Source of the DNA: Akebia trifoliata
Taxonomy: Eukaryota > Streptophyta > Magnoliopsida > Ranunculales > Lardizabalaceae
Length of the DNA stretch: 64,000 bases
Direction of reading: 5' to 3'
NCBI GenBank assembly: GCA_017979445.1
Contig: CM030710.1
Span: forward strand, 13,688,248 to 13,752,247
Position 1 is the first letter of the stretch. Each line of letters opens with the position of its first letter. Below, piece by piece: positions 1 to 10,519 of the stretch. The position numbers and the translations under genes were made by a program. A model generated the notes under the pieces. It made no database searches. It saw only the letters and a program-made list of their open reading frames with translations, and was not told where the DNA came from.

Positions 1-1886
1 CTATAAAAAAACAAACTAATTTTTTTTGCCAAGCAATGAAAAAAAAACTCTCTTTTATTTAAAGAAATTGATTTTAAAGCAAAAGAAATTTTTTATTTAA
101 AAAGAACTATTAAAAGGGAAAAAATTAAAATTTTAACAAAACAAAAAATAAAAAAATAAAAAATAAAAAATAAAAAAATGAGAAACTTATTTATTGTCAC
201 ACTAACTTATTAAAAAAATTCACAAATGGGCCAATTGTGTGCTAGTGTGACAATAAAAAAAATCTCTCATTAGCCTCACATAAATGTTGTTAGTAGTGCC
301 TTCCTTTGGTGAAGGAATTTACAAAGAATAGGTTCCCGCCAAGGTACCCATGCGTTATAACTCGATTTCACAAGGCATGAAGCGATTTGCCTTGCCAAGA
401 AAGGAGAATAAAAATTAAAAAAACAAAATGCCCACAGAACCCAAAGCAGTATTCAAGCACATCCTTATGCGACTAAATCCGCGCTGTTATCTTCTATCTT
501 GCCAATTCAAAAATTTAAAAATTAAAATGTCATTAACAAATTTCCATATCTGATTATATTTAATGGTCCCAGATGAAATACGAAGGTAATTAGTTTTTTT
601 TTCCATTCTTCTCTTATTTTCAAAGGAGTTCGAAGTTTGGTTTCGGTGTAAGGTTCGAAACTACAATTGGTTTGATCTATGGGAGTCTGTTTTCGAGTCC
701 AGCATTGGCAAAAAAATCAAGGTAAAACCTTATAGCGTCTTGTAATCGGGTGGAAGAAGACCAAAAAAAGAAAATAAAAAACCCTTTAAAGAAAAAAAAA
801 ACATCACACTTAAAAAAACTTGATTGGAATTCCACCTTTTGAATCTAACATTCTCCACTGGTTAGAGACCTCTGAAATCTTTCGACAAACAAAGTACGAT
901 TTTGATGAAATCGTAAACCTCGAGTTGGTTAAAAAGGGGCTGACGATCCCAAATTTCCAGAAAAAAAATCAAGAGTTCTCTTTGAGGGCTAGGATCATAA
1001 ATCGTCTAAATCGATCGGATTTGAGAAGTTGAACCGATCGGTTTCAAATTTGAACTAGTCGGTCTCTATTGAAGACGACGAGATTTGAGTAGATCTCTTG
1101 AGGGGCCATCGATTTACAAATTTATGCTTAATCATCGAAAGAAATCGGTGGTTTTCCTAAGTCATAATCCGATCAACCATCGAACAATCCACGCCGATCG
1201 GTTTGAGATACTGAACCCGGTCATTCTTTGTTAAAGAAGATGAGATGGACATTGAAAAGGTTTTGAAAATGAGATGACCTTTTGTTAAAGCCACACCATC
1301 CATTAATGATTTAAAATGATTTTTTTTTATTGACAGCACACCTTTGAAAAAAAAAAAACGCTTCATGACTCTATGCCTTACTGTTGTTAACAGCACCTCG
1401 AGCTTCTACATTGTTTTATTATCTTTATAGTTGCTGTCACACGTCCACAGAAACATTAAAAAAAAAATTTATAAAAACACTGCCAAAGAATGGCTCCACA
1501 CATTATTTTAAAGAAAAAAAATTGAATAAAGATAATAACTTAGAAGAAAAAAAAAATCTCTTTTAAAAAGGAAAAGAAAAAAAATAAAACAAACTCCATG
1601 GTCTATTAATCATTATTTTATCCTTAATAAAATTGTCCCTTTGAAACTTCGCATTATTTAGGGGCATTCCGAATGACCCTTTATTGAACCATAAAAAGTG
1701 TGCCAAACAAGATATTCAACATAATGATCACTAATAGAACCAAGAGAAGGATAAACCACAAACATAGACAAATAAAAAATAAACAAATAAAAAAAACAAA
1801 ACATAAATAAACAAATAAATAAAAGCAAAGGTTTCTATTAGCAATGCCTCCCATACTTGGGGTTTTTCAAGTCTGATCCTCAATGG
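1..1886 (-). mobile_element. 5' UTR of Tat/Ogre-like element A, cut by the window edge
   Basis: AT-rich, non-coding sequence lying downstream (in gag sense, minus strand) of the primer site and LTR at 1887-3570. The part nearest the primer site (about 1640-1886) matches the same place in elements B (6780-6997), E, F and G: a GACCCTAAATAAT-type stretch, then the text before the primer site. A perfect 14-bp stem-loop lies at 191-256. Stretches of A-rich sequence and short frames (820-1032, 1157-1396) show no recognisable protein. The rest of the element lies outside the window. Confidence 0.7.
191..256 (-). repeat. Long inverted repeat (14-bp perfect stem, 38-nt loop)
   Basis: ttattgtcacacta at 191-204 is the exact reverse complement of 243-256. 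The loop holds a smaller cacaa/ttgtg pair. A related hairpin lies in the 5' UTR of element D-E at 28923-29012. Confidence 0.8.
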
Positions 1887-1904
1887 TCCCCAGTGGAATC
1901 GCCA
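1887..1904 (-). promoter_or_regulatory. tRNA-Arg primer binding site, element A
   Basis: On the minus strand this reads TGGCGATTCCACTGGGGA, one base after the LTR end. It complements the 3' end of plant tRNA-Arg (recalled as ...CCCCAGTGGAGTCGCCA), the primer type reported for Ogre elements. One mismatch to the best copy here (6998-7015). The site fixes the element's orientation as minus and marks this LTR as a 5' LTR. Confidence 0.8.
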
Positions 1905-1905
1905 T

Positions 1906-3570
1906 TGAAAGCGCCCTCGATCCGGGGGGTACGCAGATCCTCTTTTGACATTTGAGGTTTGGGAGTCGCCACCTAGTTATTACGGTCTAGGAATCGAATA
2001 CTGACTCTAAATGGATAAAAAAAACTAATCTACTAAAGAAAAACTGAATCCGAATATCACATTACGGGGTTGGAAGGTGTTAGGCACCAACCCCGCCCGG
2101 CCAATGCCGGTCTCTACGTATCCCAAATAAGATTACATTGCTAACAACAAAATCTAAATAGAAAAATAATAGAAATTTTACCTTCGATACACAAAGATCT
2201 TATTCTCTCGGATCTAACAAAAACTGCTCCTTGTACCGTACTCCTTGCTTCGTTCTGTCTCCGGATCTGATGTCGGATCTCCGAGGCAAGGTATCTCTTC
2301 CTTAGATCTAAATTCTTCGAATTTTGTTATCGATTTTGGGATCTTTTTGAAGGGCTTCTAGGTGTTTTTCAAACTAAAATTGAAGTACAGGTGTTAGGTA
2401 AGGAGTTGGGACTTAAAATTTAGGGTTTATGATTTTATATGAAAATAGGGTGTGAGGACCCCTATTTATAGATTTTTTTAAGGGTTGATTTAGATAGAAT
2501 TAGTGTTTAATTAGAATTGTTTTAGGTAGAGTTGTATTTTAATTAGAATTATTTTAGGTAGAGTTATATTTTAGTTAAAACTCTATTAAATAGAGTTATT
2601 ATTTAATTAGAGTTCTATTAGGATTTTGACTTTTGATCTTATTTGATTGACTTTAAGATTTTGACTTTTAGTCTTAATTGATTGACTTTAAGATTTTGAC
2701 TTTAGTCTTAATTAATTGACTTTAATTTTGACTTTAGTCTTACTTGATTGACTTTAATACCTTGACTTTAGTCTTGCTTGATTGACTTAAAATTTTTGGA
2801 GAACCCCCCTCTATTATATCTTTAATTCCTTGAACCCCCAAATGGAAGGGGTCCTTGAATAAATATCTTGGCAACCCTCAACAATTTTGCCTGAGAGTCT
2901 GATTGATCGATTTTTTTATTTTAAAATTTTAAATTAATTTTTCTAATGTTTCACTTTAATTATTTAATATTTTATTTATTAATTTTGAAAATTTTAATTA
3001 TGAAAATTTTGAAATTACCGTTTTACGTCCAGAGAGGACTTTTCGAGTTTTAAGTCGGTTTTTTATGTTCTAATAAGTTTTGAAATCGATTTTTCAAAAG
3101 AAATTCAATGGAAATATTGGTTTGTATCATTTATGAAGTTTTTGTGTGAAATGATCGCGAACTTTATGAGGGGCATTTTCGTAATTTTGTCAAATTCTGT
3201 GAAAATTAACAAAATGATTTATTTGGTCTTGATTTGTTATTTTATGTGTTTCAATGGGTTTTCCTAATCGTAACGTAAGTTCTAGGGTTGTTTTGATGTT
3301 AGGGGTATTTTGGTAATTTGATCATTTTTAGTGATTTTTATCGTGAATCTTCTTTTTCTTGAAAAATTATGATTTCTAAGCTTTTGGGGTTATATTTTCC
3401 TATCGTAGTGCGATTTCTACAGTTTTGTCAATTCGAGATACCTCATCCGGATTTCTGAAACATATCTGGTAACAAAATAAAGCATTGCAATAAACATCCA
3501 TCATTGGGATCCGTTGCGATCGGGTTGACGAGTTGATTAATCATGCCGATGCAAAAATGGGGTGTCTACA
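1906..3570 (-). mobile_element. LTR A (Tat/Ogre-like), 5' LTR, 1665 bp
   Basis: Begins TG and ends CA on either strand. In gag sense it runs from TGTAGACACCCC at 3570 down to ...GCTTTCA at 1906. A TATA-like stretch (ctatttatag) sits near 2463-2472. The same unit recurs at 7017, 17583, 21164, 30942, 36889, 40923, 50010, 57857 and 61501. Its outer end directly abuts integrase-coding sequence at 3571, which is best explained by insertion of element A into the pol of element B. Confidence 0.88.
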
Positions 3571-4200
3571 GTAGGGAATAACTCCAGTGGAAGACTATAT
3601 TGAAGTGCGATATGCCTCCAGTGTGAATGACAACTTCTCTGACCATTCCTCGTGTGATTGACACATTTTCTTGATGATTGTTTTGAGATTTTTTTATTAG
3701 CTGCTTCAACCTTTCCATTAGCCTGAGAACATAAGGGGATGATTTGTGATGCTAGATCCTGAACTTTGAACATAGAGTAATAACCTAAGCTTTGACGTAC
3801 GACCCATTATCAGAGATTAATACCGCTTAAACTGTTTCATTAGTCTGAGAATGGTAATCTATTCTAGGAGCTCTACCATTTTGAGAAGTGTAGTACTGAT
3901 ATATTTTGTAACATCTTCCTTAATCTCATTTTATCAAATTAGTATCTAATCCGTGTCAGATAACACCCAAGCTTGCACCTAACATATCCTCATAGGCCCA
4001 CGTAAACAAGTCTTTTGAAATTTCTGAAAAAATTCATTATCCCCTTGTGTTCCTCTAAGGATAGGATGGTTTCTATTTGAATCTCTTTAGGAATTAGTAT
4101 TTGTTCCGAGGTAAATGACTTTTGATTTCTTGATTAACGGTTGAGCCCGACCTTTATATTCTTGTTCAGGAGAAAAATCTATCCTCAAAGTCAGATTATT
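3571..4200 (-). pseudogene. Tat/Ogre-like pol remnant: pre-RT linker and integrase pieces
   Basis: Minus strand. Near 4000-4045 the frame reads DLFTWAYEDMLG, matching the conserved linker before RT in plant Tat/Athila elements (FAWSYEDMPGL type). At about 3795-3830 ISDNGS matches the integrase core around its second catalytic Asp. At 3640-3735 QANGKVEAANKK, then in another frame EEWSEKLSFTLEAYRTSI and STGVIPY, match the integrase segment that follows. RT and RNase H are missing between linker and integrase, and frameshifts and stops are frequent. It ends abruptly at LTR A. This is the only integrase of this lineage in the window. Confidence 0.75.
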
Positions 4201-4664
4201 AGTTAATTCGTTAATGCACTCGAGGTATTCAAAAATTTCCTTTATTCAAATTTTCTTTACTGAATTATCAAATATTTGATTTAAACAATTTTTTCCTTTA
4301 GAAAAATATATTTAAGTGATTTTTCAAATTCCATGCAAAAAAATAGATCTTTTGTAAAAATCATTTTCTTTTATTTTTGGAAAAATATTTTTCTTTTTTT
4401 GAAATGAGTTGAAACTCGAATTTAGAAAATATTTTACAAAAATATTTTTCTTTTTTATTTTCTTTTTGATTTAAATGGCCCAGCCCATCATGATCGTTGA
4501 ATCACGATGGACTGGGTCATTATGAATGGATTCTTTATTGGGTTTAAACAAAAAAGATTTGATCATTGAGGACAAAACTGTACATTCACTTACATTTTGA
4601 TCTCATCATTCACATACATTCATCATTCACAGACATTCATCATTCACAAGGTCCCATTCAATAA
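4201..4664 (-). mobile_element. Non-coding internal part of element B
   Basis: AT-rich sequence between the pol remnant and the conserved leader block of element B. It holds a quasi-palindrome at 4479-4516 (CCCAG-CCATC paired with GATGG-CTGGG, plus an inner ATCGT/ACGAT) and a short minisatellite at 4604-4651. No gag is recognisable, so gag was probably lost. Confidence 0.5.
4604..4651. repeat. 17-bp minisatellite, about 2.8 units
   Basis: catcattcacatacatt is followed by catcattcacagacatt and catcattcacaagg, three adjacent near-identical units. Confidence 0.8.
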
Positions 4665-5460
4665 ACAACCCAGGAACACCCTCGATAAGGTCGGGTTGTG
4701 TCGTGTGGGAGAGGTTTCTAGACTCTAGGCTTACTACGTGCAATACATTTTTATCTAGCCACCCTTGCCCAAGTACGCCTATAGACCTCTCGAACGTATT
4801 CAATCGGACGGTACGTGGTGACTTGGTTTGATAAACCGTATAAGTGATAATCTAAAACTCCAACTCACTTCTCTGAAGTAAAAAACAGCCAGTTTGATCC
4901 CCAGTTGAGAGGTGCCGCGCGATGCTGAGCAAGGGCCCACTTAAATAACTCTCATATAGAATAGACGTAGTCTATCCCCCTCGTACAGTAGGGTACAGTG
5001 GGGCAGGATCTCGCTTAGGCACCGATTTTGACCAAGAAGTGCAATTGATGTACTTAGATTATCTTTTATATACCTACGGGTACGAGTCAAGAATTGTAGC
5101 TTTCATAAATGGTTTAGCATCCCACGAGGGGACCGACCACGTATTAATACTACGTTAGCAAACGGGACATGTGACTATGTGACTCACAATAGGTCAAAGG
5201 CTCAGGTTGCTCCAGCCTGGGTGCATCGATATACCTTTCAGAGTTACGTGATCAGACGGTACTGATGCCCCACTTTGATATACCCTGAGGAACGTGACTG
5301 GAGTTGTGGTTTTCATGAATGCCATTGCATTTCCGAAGAGACCGGGCCACACACTAGTGCCACGTGCTAGTAAACATGCAAAACAGTAAACGTGCTAGTG
5401 GTGTGAGCAGAATAGGGTGGGGTGTGCCCGGGGCTTTTTCAAACGAATTGGCCCATGGGC
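4665..5460 (-). mobile_element. Conserved leader block of element B
   Basis: Homologous, in gag sense, to 27770-28480 (minus), 40230-40922 and 44895-45597 (plus). Shared landmarks are ATGAAAACCACAACTCCAGT, ggtatatcgatgcaccc, and a caactggggatta segment. One minus-strand frame (FMKTTTPVTFLRVY, then KGISMHPGWSNLSL) is recognisable in all four copies, but I know no matching protein family. It lies between the 5' UTR and the gag leader. Confidence 0.65.
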
Positions 5461-6997
5461 CTAATCATATCAATAAAAATATGAACATTACATTAAATCC
5501 ATAGCATTGAGATCCACATCAAGACTCGCACATCAAAGTGTATAATAATCAAGATCACGGCATATCTAATAGCAATCAATCTGGGAAGTGAATCAATCAA
5601 TTAGAATAACATGGAAATAATATCAATCATTGAGATAGGCACAAAATTTTTCCTTATGGTCCAATTGGGAATCACTTTGGGTGACTCAAAATAATTTGAG
5701 ATTTCTGTAAATATTAAATTGATGATAGATTGATAATTGTAGAGATGAGTTATAACTTTTTTTTTTATTTTCTTTTTTTTACATGTTTTTTTAAACTTTT
5801 TTTTAACGTTTTTTATTTTTATTTTAAGTTTCTTTTTTAATGTTTTTTTTTTGTTTTGTCTTTTTTTGTTAATTTTTTTTTTTTAACGTTTTTTTTTTAG
5901 GTTTTTTTTAATTTTATAAAGTTTTTTTGCTTTTTTAATTTTGTTTTTTTAACGTTTTTTTTTTTATTTTTTATTTTTTAACATTTATTTTATTTTTTAA
6001 TGTTTTATTTTTTAATTTTTTAATTTTTTTATAATTTTTTTTTCTTTTTAACTTTATTTTTTCTAAAGTTTATTTTTTTTATTTTTATTTTTTTACTTTT
6101 TTTTTAAACATTTTTTTAATTTTTTTTTAAAGTTTTTATTTTTATTTTTTTTAACATTTTTTTAATTTAAAAAAAATTTTAACGTTTTATTTTTATTTTT
6201 TTTAACGTTTTTTTTAACTTTTATATTTTTTAACTTTATTTTTTATTTTTTATTTTTTATTTTTTATTATTTTATTTTTATTTTTTTACATTTTTTTTTC
6301 TTTTTAAAGTTTTTTTTTATTTTTATTTTTTTTACGTTTTTTTTAACGTTTTTTTTAATATTTAAAAAAAAAAATTTAATCTTTTTATTTATTTTTGAAT
6401 TTTCTTATCATCACGAATAACATTAAAAAAGATTACTTTTTTTATTTCCTACCACATTACTCACAAATAATTTATTTTCACAAAAAAATTAATGCCTAGT
6501 AACGTGTTAAAAAAAATTTATCCAAAATTAAAATATATATATATATATATATAACTCACATCCCAACCACCATCATTCCATCTTCAATTTATGTCAATTT
6601 GAATCTTTCATTATTTATGGTTATCCAAAAATGACCCTAGATTGAATCACAGAAGTGATACTCCAAAATGACATACCCAAAATCAGTCCAAATAATGTTA
6701 AGAAAAGATAATACAACCCAAAAATATAAAATAAACCAAATTATGATAATGGTTCAACAACCATTTTTTCCACACTATTATCCTCTTGACATCCTGCATT
6801 ATTTAGGGTCATTCCGAATGATCATAGATTGAACCATGAAAATGTGCCAAAATAAAGTATTCGGAATCCAAACAAATGATCCATAATTATGCCAAAAAGA
6901 ATGATAAAAAAATAAAATAAACAAATAAACAAATAAAAAAAGGTCCTACTGGCAATGCATTTCACACTTGGGACTTTTCAAGTCAGATCCTCAGTGG
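5461..6997 (-). mobile_element. 5' UTR of element B with a long T-rich tract
   Basis: Non-coding. 5757-6375 is an almost pure T/A low-complexity tract in which AACGTTTTTT-type motifs recur. An (AT)n run sits at about 6532-6553. The part next to the primer site (6560-6997) matches the 5' UTRs of E (about 30480-30920) and A. Unlike in F-I and G-H, I see no gene-like cargo here. Confidence 0.65.
5757..6375. repeat. T-rich low-complexity tract, about 620 bp
   Basis: Nearly all T with scattered A and very few C or G. The few Cs are mostly in AACGTT or AACATTT steps. It would be A-rich in the element's RNA. Confidence 0.85.
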
Positions 6998-7015
6998 TCC
7001 CCAGTGGAGTCGCCA
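6998..7015 (-). promoter_or_regulatory. tRNA-Arg primer binding site, element B
   Basis: Minus strand reads TGGCGACTCCACTGGGGA, one base after the LTR end; this is the best preserved primer site in the window. Confidence 0.88.
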
Positions 7016-7016
7016 C

Positions 7017-8785
7017 TGAAAGTGCCTTCAATCCGTGGGGTGCGCGGATCCGCTTTTTAACTTTGAGGTTTGAGAGTTGCCACCTAATTATTACGGTCTA
7101 GGAACCAAACGTTGACTTGAAACAGATAAAAACGACTAATCTACTATATAAAAAAAAACATACGGAGTCCGGGAATCACATTACGGGGTTGGAAGGTGTT
7201 AGGCACCAACCCTATCCGACAAACGTTGGTCTCTACTAATTCCCAAATAAAATTACATTGCTAACAAGACCTAAATAATAATAAAAAAAATAATAAATAG
7301 TTACCTTTTCCGAACGCAACGATTTTGTTCCCTCAGATTGATAGAACAACTCCTTATATAGTATTCCTCACTTCGCTCTAATACTGGATCTGATTTCGGA
7401 TCTCCAAGTTGAGGTATCTTCTTCTTAGATCTTTGAGTTTTTTTATTTTTTTTTATGGATTTTAAGGTATTTTAGAAGGGTTTTTGGGTGTTTTTTGAGC
7501 TAAAGTTAGGGTATGGATGTTAGGTAAGGAGTTAGGACTTCAAAATTAGGGTTTTGGGGAGGTTCCTTGACCTACTTTTTCTAGGATTTATTTTTTCATC
7601 CGAAAATAGGTTGTAAGAACCCCTATTTATAGATTTTTTAAATACTTATTTTGATAGAGTTAGTGTTTAATTATAATTCTTTTAGAGAGAGTTATTGTTT
7701 ATTTAGAATTATTTTAAATGGATTTATTATTTAGTTATAATTCTATTAAATAACGTTATTATTTAATTAGAATTATTTAAAAAAAAATATTTTTTAATTA
7801 AAACTCTATTAGGGTTTTGACTTTAGTCTTATTTGATTGACTTTAAGATTTTGACTTTAGTCTTACTTGGTTGACTTTAATATCTTAATTTTAGTCTTAC
7901 TTGATTGACTTTAAGATCTTGACTTTAGTCTTACTTGATTGACTTTAAGATTGACATTAGTCTTACTTGATTGACTTGAATTTCTTAACTTTAGTCTTAC
8001 TGGATTGATTTTAAGATTTTGGAGAACCCCCCTTTATCATATCTTTAATTCTTTGGGCCCCCAGATGGAGGGGTCCTTTAATAAATATTTGGGCAACCAT
8101 CAACAATTTGCTTGAGAGCATGATTGATCGATTTTTTAGTTCAAAATTTTAAATTAATTTTATTAATGTCTCACTTTACATTATTTTATGTTTTATTTAT
8201 TAATTTTAAAGTTTTTTAATTGAAAAATTATCATTTTGCCCCTGAAGAGAACTTTTGCGTTTCAAGTCAGTTTTTTATATTTCAGGATGTTTTAGAATCA
8301 ATTTTTCATATGGAATTCAATGGGAATATTGGTTTGTATCATTTATAAAAAATTTTGTGCGAAATGATCATGAACTTTATGAGGGGCATTTTCGTAATTT
8401 TGTCAAATTTTGTGAAAATTGGTGAAATGATTTATTTGATTTCTACTTATTATTTTATGTGTTTAAAAAGATTTTTCTAAGCGTAATGTAGGCTCTAGGG
8501 ATGTTTTGAGATTAGGGGTATTTTGATAATTTGATCATTTTTTAGTGATTTTTATCGTAAAGCTTCTTTTTGTTTGCAAGATAATGATTTCTATGTTTCT
8601 GGGGTCATATTTTCCTAGCGTAGCGTGATTTCTAAAGTTTTGTCAGTTCGAGATACCTCATCCGAATTTTTGAAACATATCTGGTAATCAAATAAAGCAT
8701 TGGAATAAACATCCATCATTGGGAACCGTTGCAATCGGGTTAACGAATTGATTAATCAGGCAGATGCAAAAATGGGGTGTCTACA
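7017..8785 (-). mobile_element. LTR B (Tat/Ogre-like), 5' LTR of element B, 1769 bp
   Basis: Same LTR family as 1906-3570, with the TG...CA ends and a TATA-like ctatttatag near 7623. It includes a stretch (7815-8015) where TTTAGTCTTACTTGATTGAC recurs several times as a degenerate short tandem repeat, also seen in LTRs A and C. Its outer flank at 8786 continues into a 24-bp piece resembling the 3' internal end of the short-LTR element at 8810. Confidence 0.88.
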
Positions 8786-8809
8786 GTTGGTTTATCAGGT
8801 TTTGAGTTC

Positions 8810-9270
8810 TGTGAAACGCTAACATAAACAGAGGAGACCATACCAAAATTTTGAGGCGCCACCTAGTTCCTCGAGGTGTCATCAGGATTTGTGTTAGCGT
8901 TTGACAAGGTTCCACAGATGGTATCAGAACTCATTAGTAGTTCCGAATTCGGATTACAAGCTCTTCCGTGTCTAGAGTCCATAGAGCCTAGTATGACTAA
9001 AATAGGATTCTAGGTTCGTTTAGTTAGTAATGAAAATGGTGTTCATTATTAAATTTTCACTTAAGATATCGATTAACCCTTTCATAAGAATGACCTTAGC
9101 TTTATGATAATAAATGCCTTGTTGTTATGAACAGAAACGAGATGGGTGGACAAGACAGAGGGAGAGGCCGAAACATAGTAGAAACATGACAAGCATCGGA
9201 TCAGACCTTCGATCCGATAGCGCAGTTGATGTTGTTTATGGGACAGATGACTGAGTCCCAGAACAAGTTT
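8810..9270 (+). mobile_element. Truncated 5' end of short-LTR Ty3/gypsy element (LTR, primer site, leader)
   Basis: LTR 8810-8916 (107 bp, TGTGAAACGC...CCACA), then a GA spacer and primer site TGGTATCAGA at 8919, the tRNA-Met type. The leader (8930-9270) parallels 13176-13525 of the complete element, including the gag start region near 9134 and a second-codon-rich GGRGRG-like stretch. Similarity stops at about 9270, so most of the element is deleted. Confidence 0.8.
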
Positions 9271-9274
9271 ATTT

Positions 9275-9880
9275 TGAAATTTTTGACATTATTACTCTTT
9301 ATATTTCTTTCATTGTTGTTTCAATCTCGTACGGTGAGATTGTGTATATTTGTATCTGCTTAGGTATCCAAAGTAAACCATCCATAATTAGTCTTGGAAG
9401 TGCCACTGTTTATGAGACTTAAAGTTCATGATGAGAACAAACCTTTCTAGGTAAAGCAAGCCCTAGGACTTATTGGGGAGTAGACCCCTTCGTCAAGGGA
9501 TTGACAAGTTTGTGGTACAAGATGGTAGAGTCATTTGATGTAGGTAAGTTAACAATTATAGTGTCAGGATAACAAAGTTCTTTTATGAGAATGAGTCCTC
9601 AAAATTATATTGAGCCAACAAATATCTTTGGTGGGATAATTCTCTAGATATATTTGGCGTAACAAACCTATTTTGTTGGGTGAGTATCAAGAAACAACAA
9701 ACAAAGGGCTAGTGAGCTCTAAATTGACAAGGGTGAGCAAATCGGGTACTAATGGCACTTGTGTATGTATGTGTGTGTGTGTGTGTGACTTTTATTTCCC
9801 ATAACTATGGCCCATGAGTAGATAAAGTTTTGGTTAGATGGGGTATTTTAAGATCTATTTGAATCTTAAAAAGTTTTTAT
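9275..9880. other. Unassigned stretch
   Basis: No protein, RNA gene or repeat of this window is recognisable except a (GT)n microsatellite at about 9761-9788. The junction at 9270-9275 is where homology to the short-LTR element ends. Confidence 0.4.
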
Positions 9881-10515
9881 TTGGCATGCACTTTCTGAAC
9901 ATTTAAGTTACCAAGCTTATCCTTATTCCAAGCTCTCATGGCATACTTCACCGCTTTCAATTTGGAAGTTACTCTGGACAAAGAATTGCAAAATATTGAA
10001 GAGTTCTAGGCCACTTCCACTAACTCCCTTACACCATCCTCCTCTATCCAAAAATAAAAGTATTTGAAGATCCAAGGACCTCCCAAGTTATTATTCGGGA
10101 ATAAAAACTTAAATAGGGAGTGATCAGAAACTCCTTGAGGCAAATAATTAATTTCCATAGACGGAAAAAAAATTAAGCAAACCTGGATTCACCAAAGCTC
10201 TATCAAGTCTACATAGAATACATCTTGAGCCTAAAGAATTATTACACCATAAGAACCAATTATTTGAATTTTTCAAATCCATGGTACCCACATTATCAAT
10301 ACAGTCATTGAAATCACATAACGAACAAATTGAAGCTGGCCAGCTCCCCAACTTTTCTTCCTAAAACCTCATAGTATTGAAATTCCCCAGCACAATCCAT
10401 AGATTACATGAAGATAAATAATTCAAATCCCTCCAAAGAATCTTCCTTTCATTTTCAAAATTATTAGCATAAATCACTTAAAATAAAATAAAAATTTAAG
10501 CCATCTCTAACTCGG
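9880..10515 (-). pseudogene. L1-type LINE fragment (endonuclease domain end)
   Basis: On the minus strand, going down from about 10480, the frames read VIYANNFENERKILWRDL, then WIVLGNFNTM (the LGDFN motif of apurinic-type endonucleases), then CRLDRALVN. After a frameshift comes GVSDHSLFKFLFP with the SDHS catalytic motif, then GPWIFKYFYFW and further linker sequence ending near 9880. The order and spacing match the C-terminal half of the plant L1 endonuclease and the start of the linker to RT. Several frameshifts and stops; no RT is present. The 5' part is cut by the LTR at 10520. Confidence 0.8.
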
Positions 10516-10519
10516 GCCA

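Noticed and set aside
640..715. Second tRNA-like fragment (ttcgagtcc)
   Set aside because: Only the B-box-like string is present; no A box at the right distance.
820..1032. 70-codon frame in the 5' UTR of element A
   Set aside because: No ATG at the nominal start, no recognised domain, and it lies in UTR sequence. Also a repeated ccgatcggttt nearby did not form a convincing structure.
4479..4516. Quasi-palindrome as a transcription terminator
   Set aside because: Hairpin plus T-run terminators are a bacterial feature; this is plant retroelement DNA.
9761..9788. (GT)n run as anything more than a microsatellite
   Set aside because: Ordinary short dinucleotide repeat.
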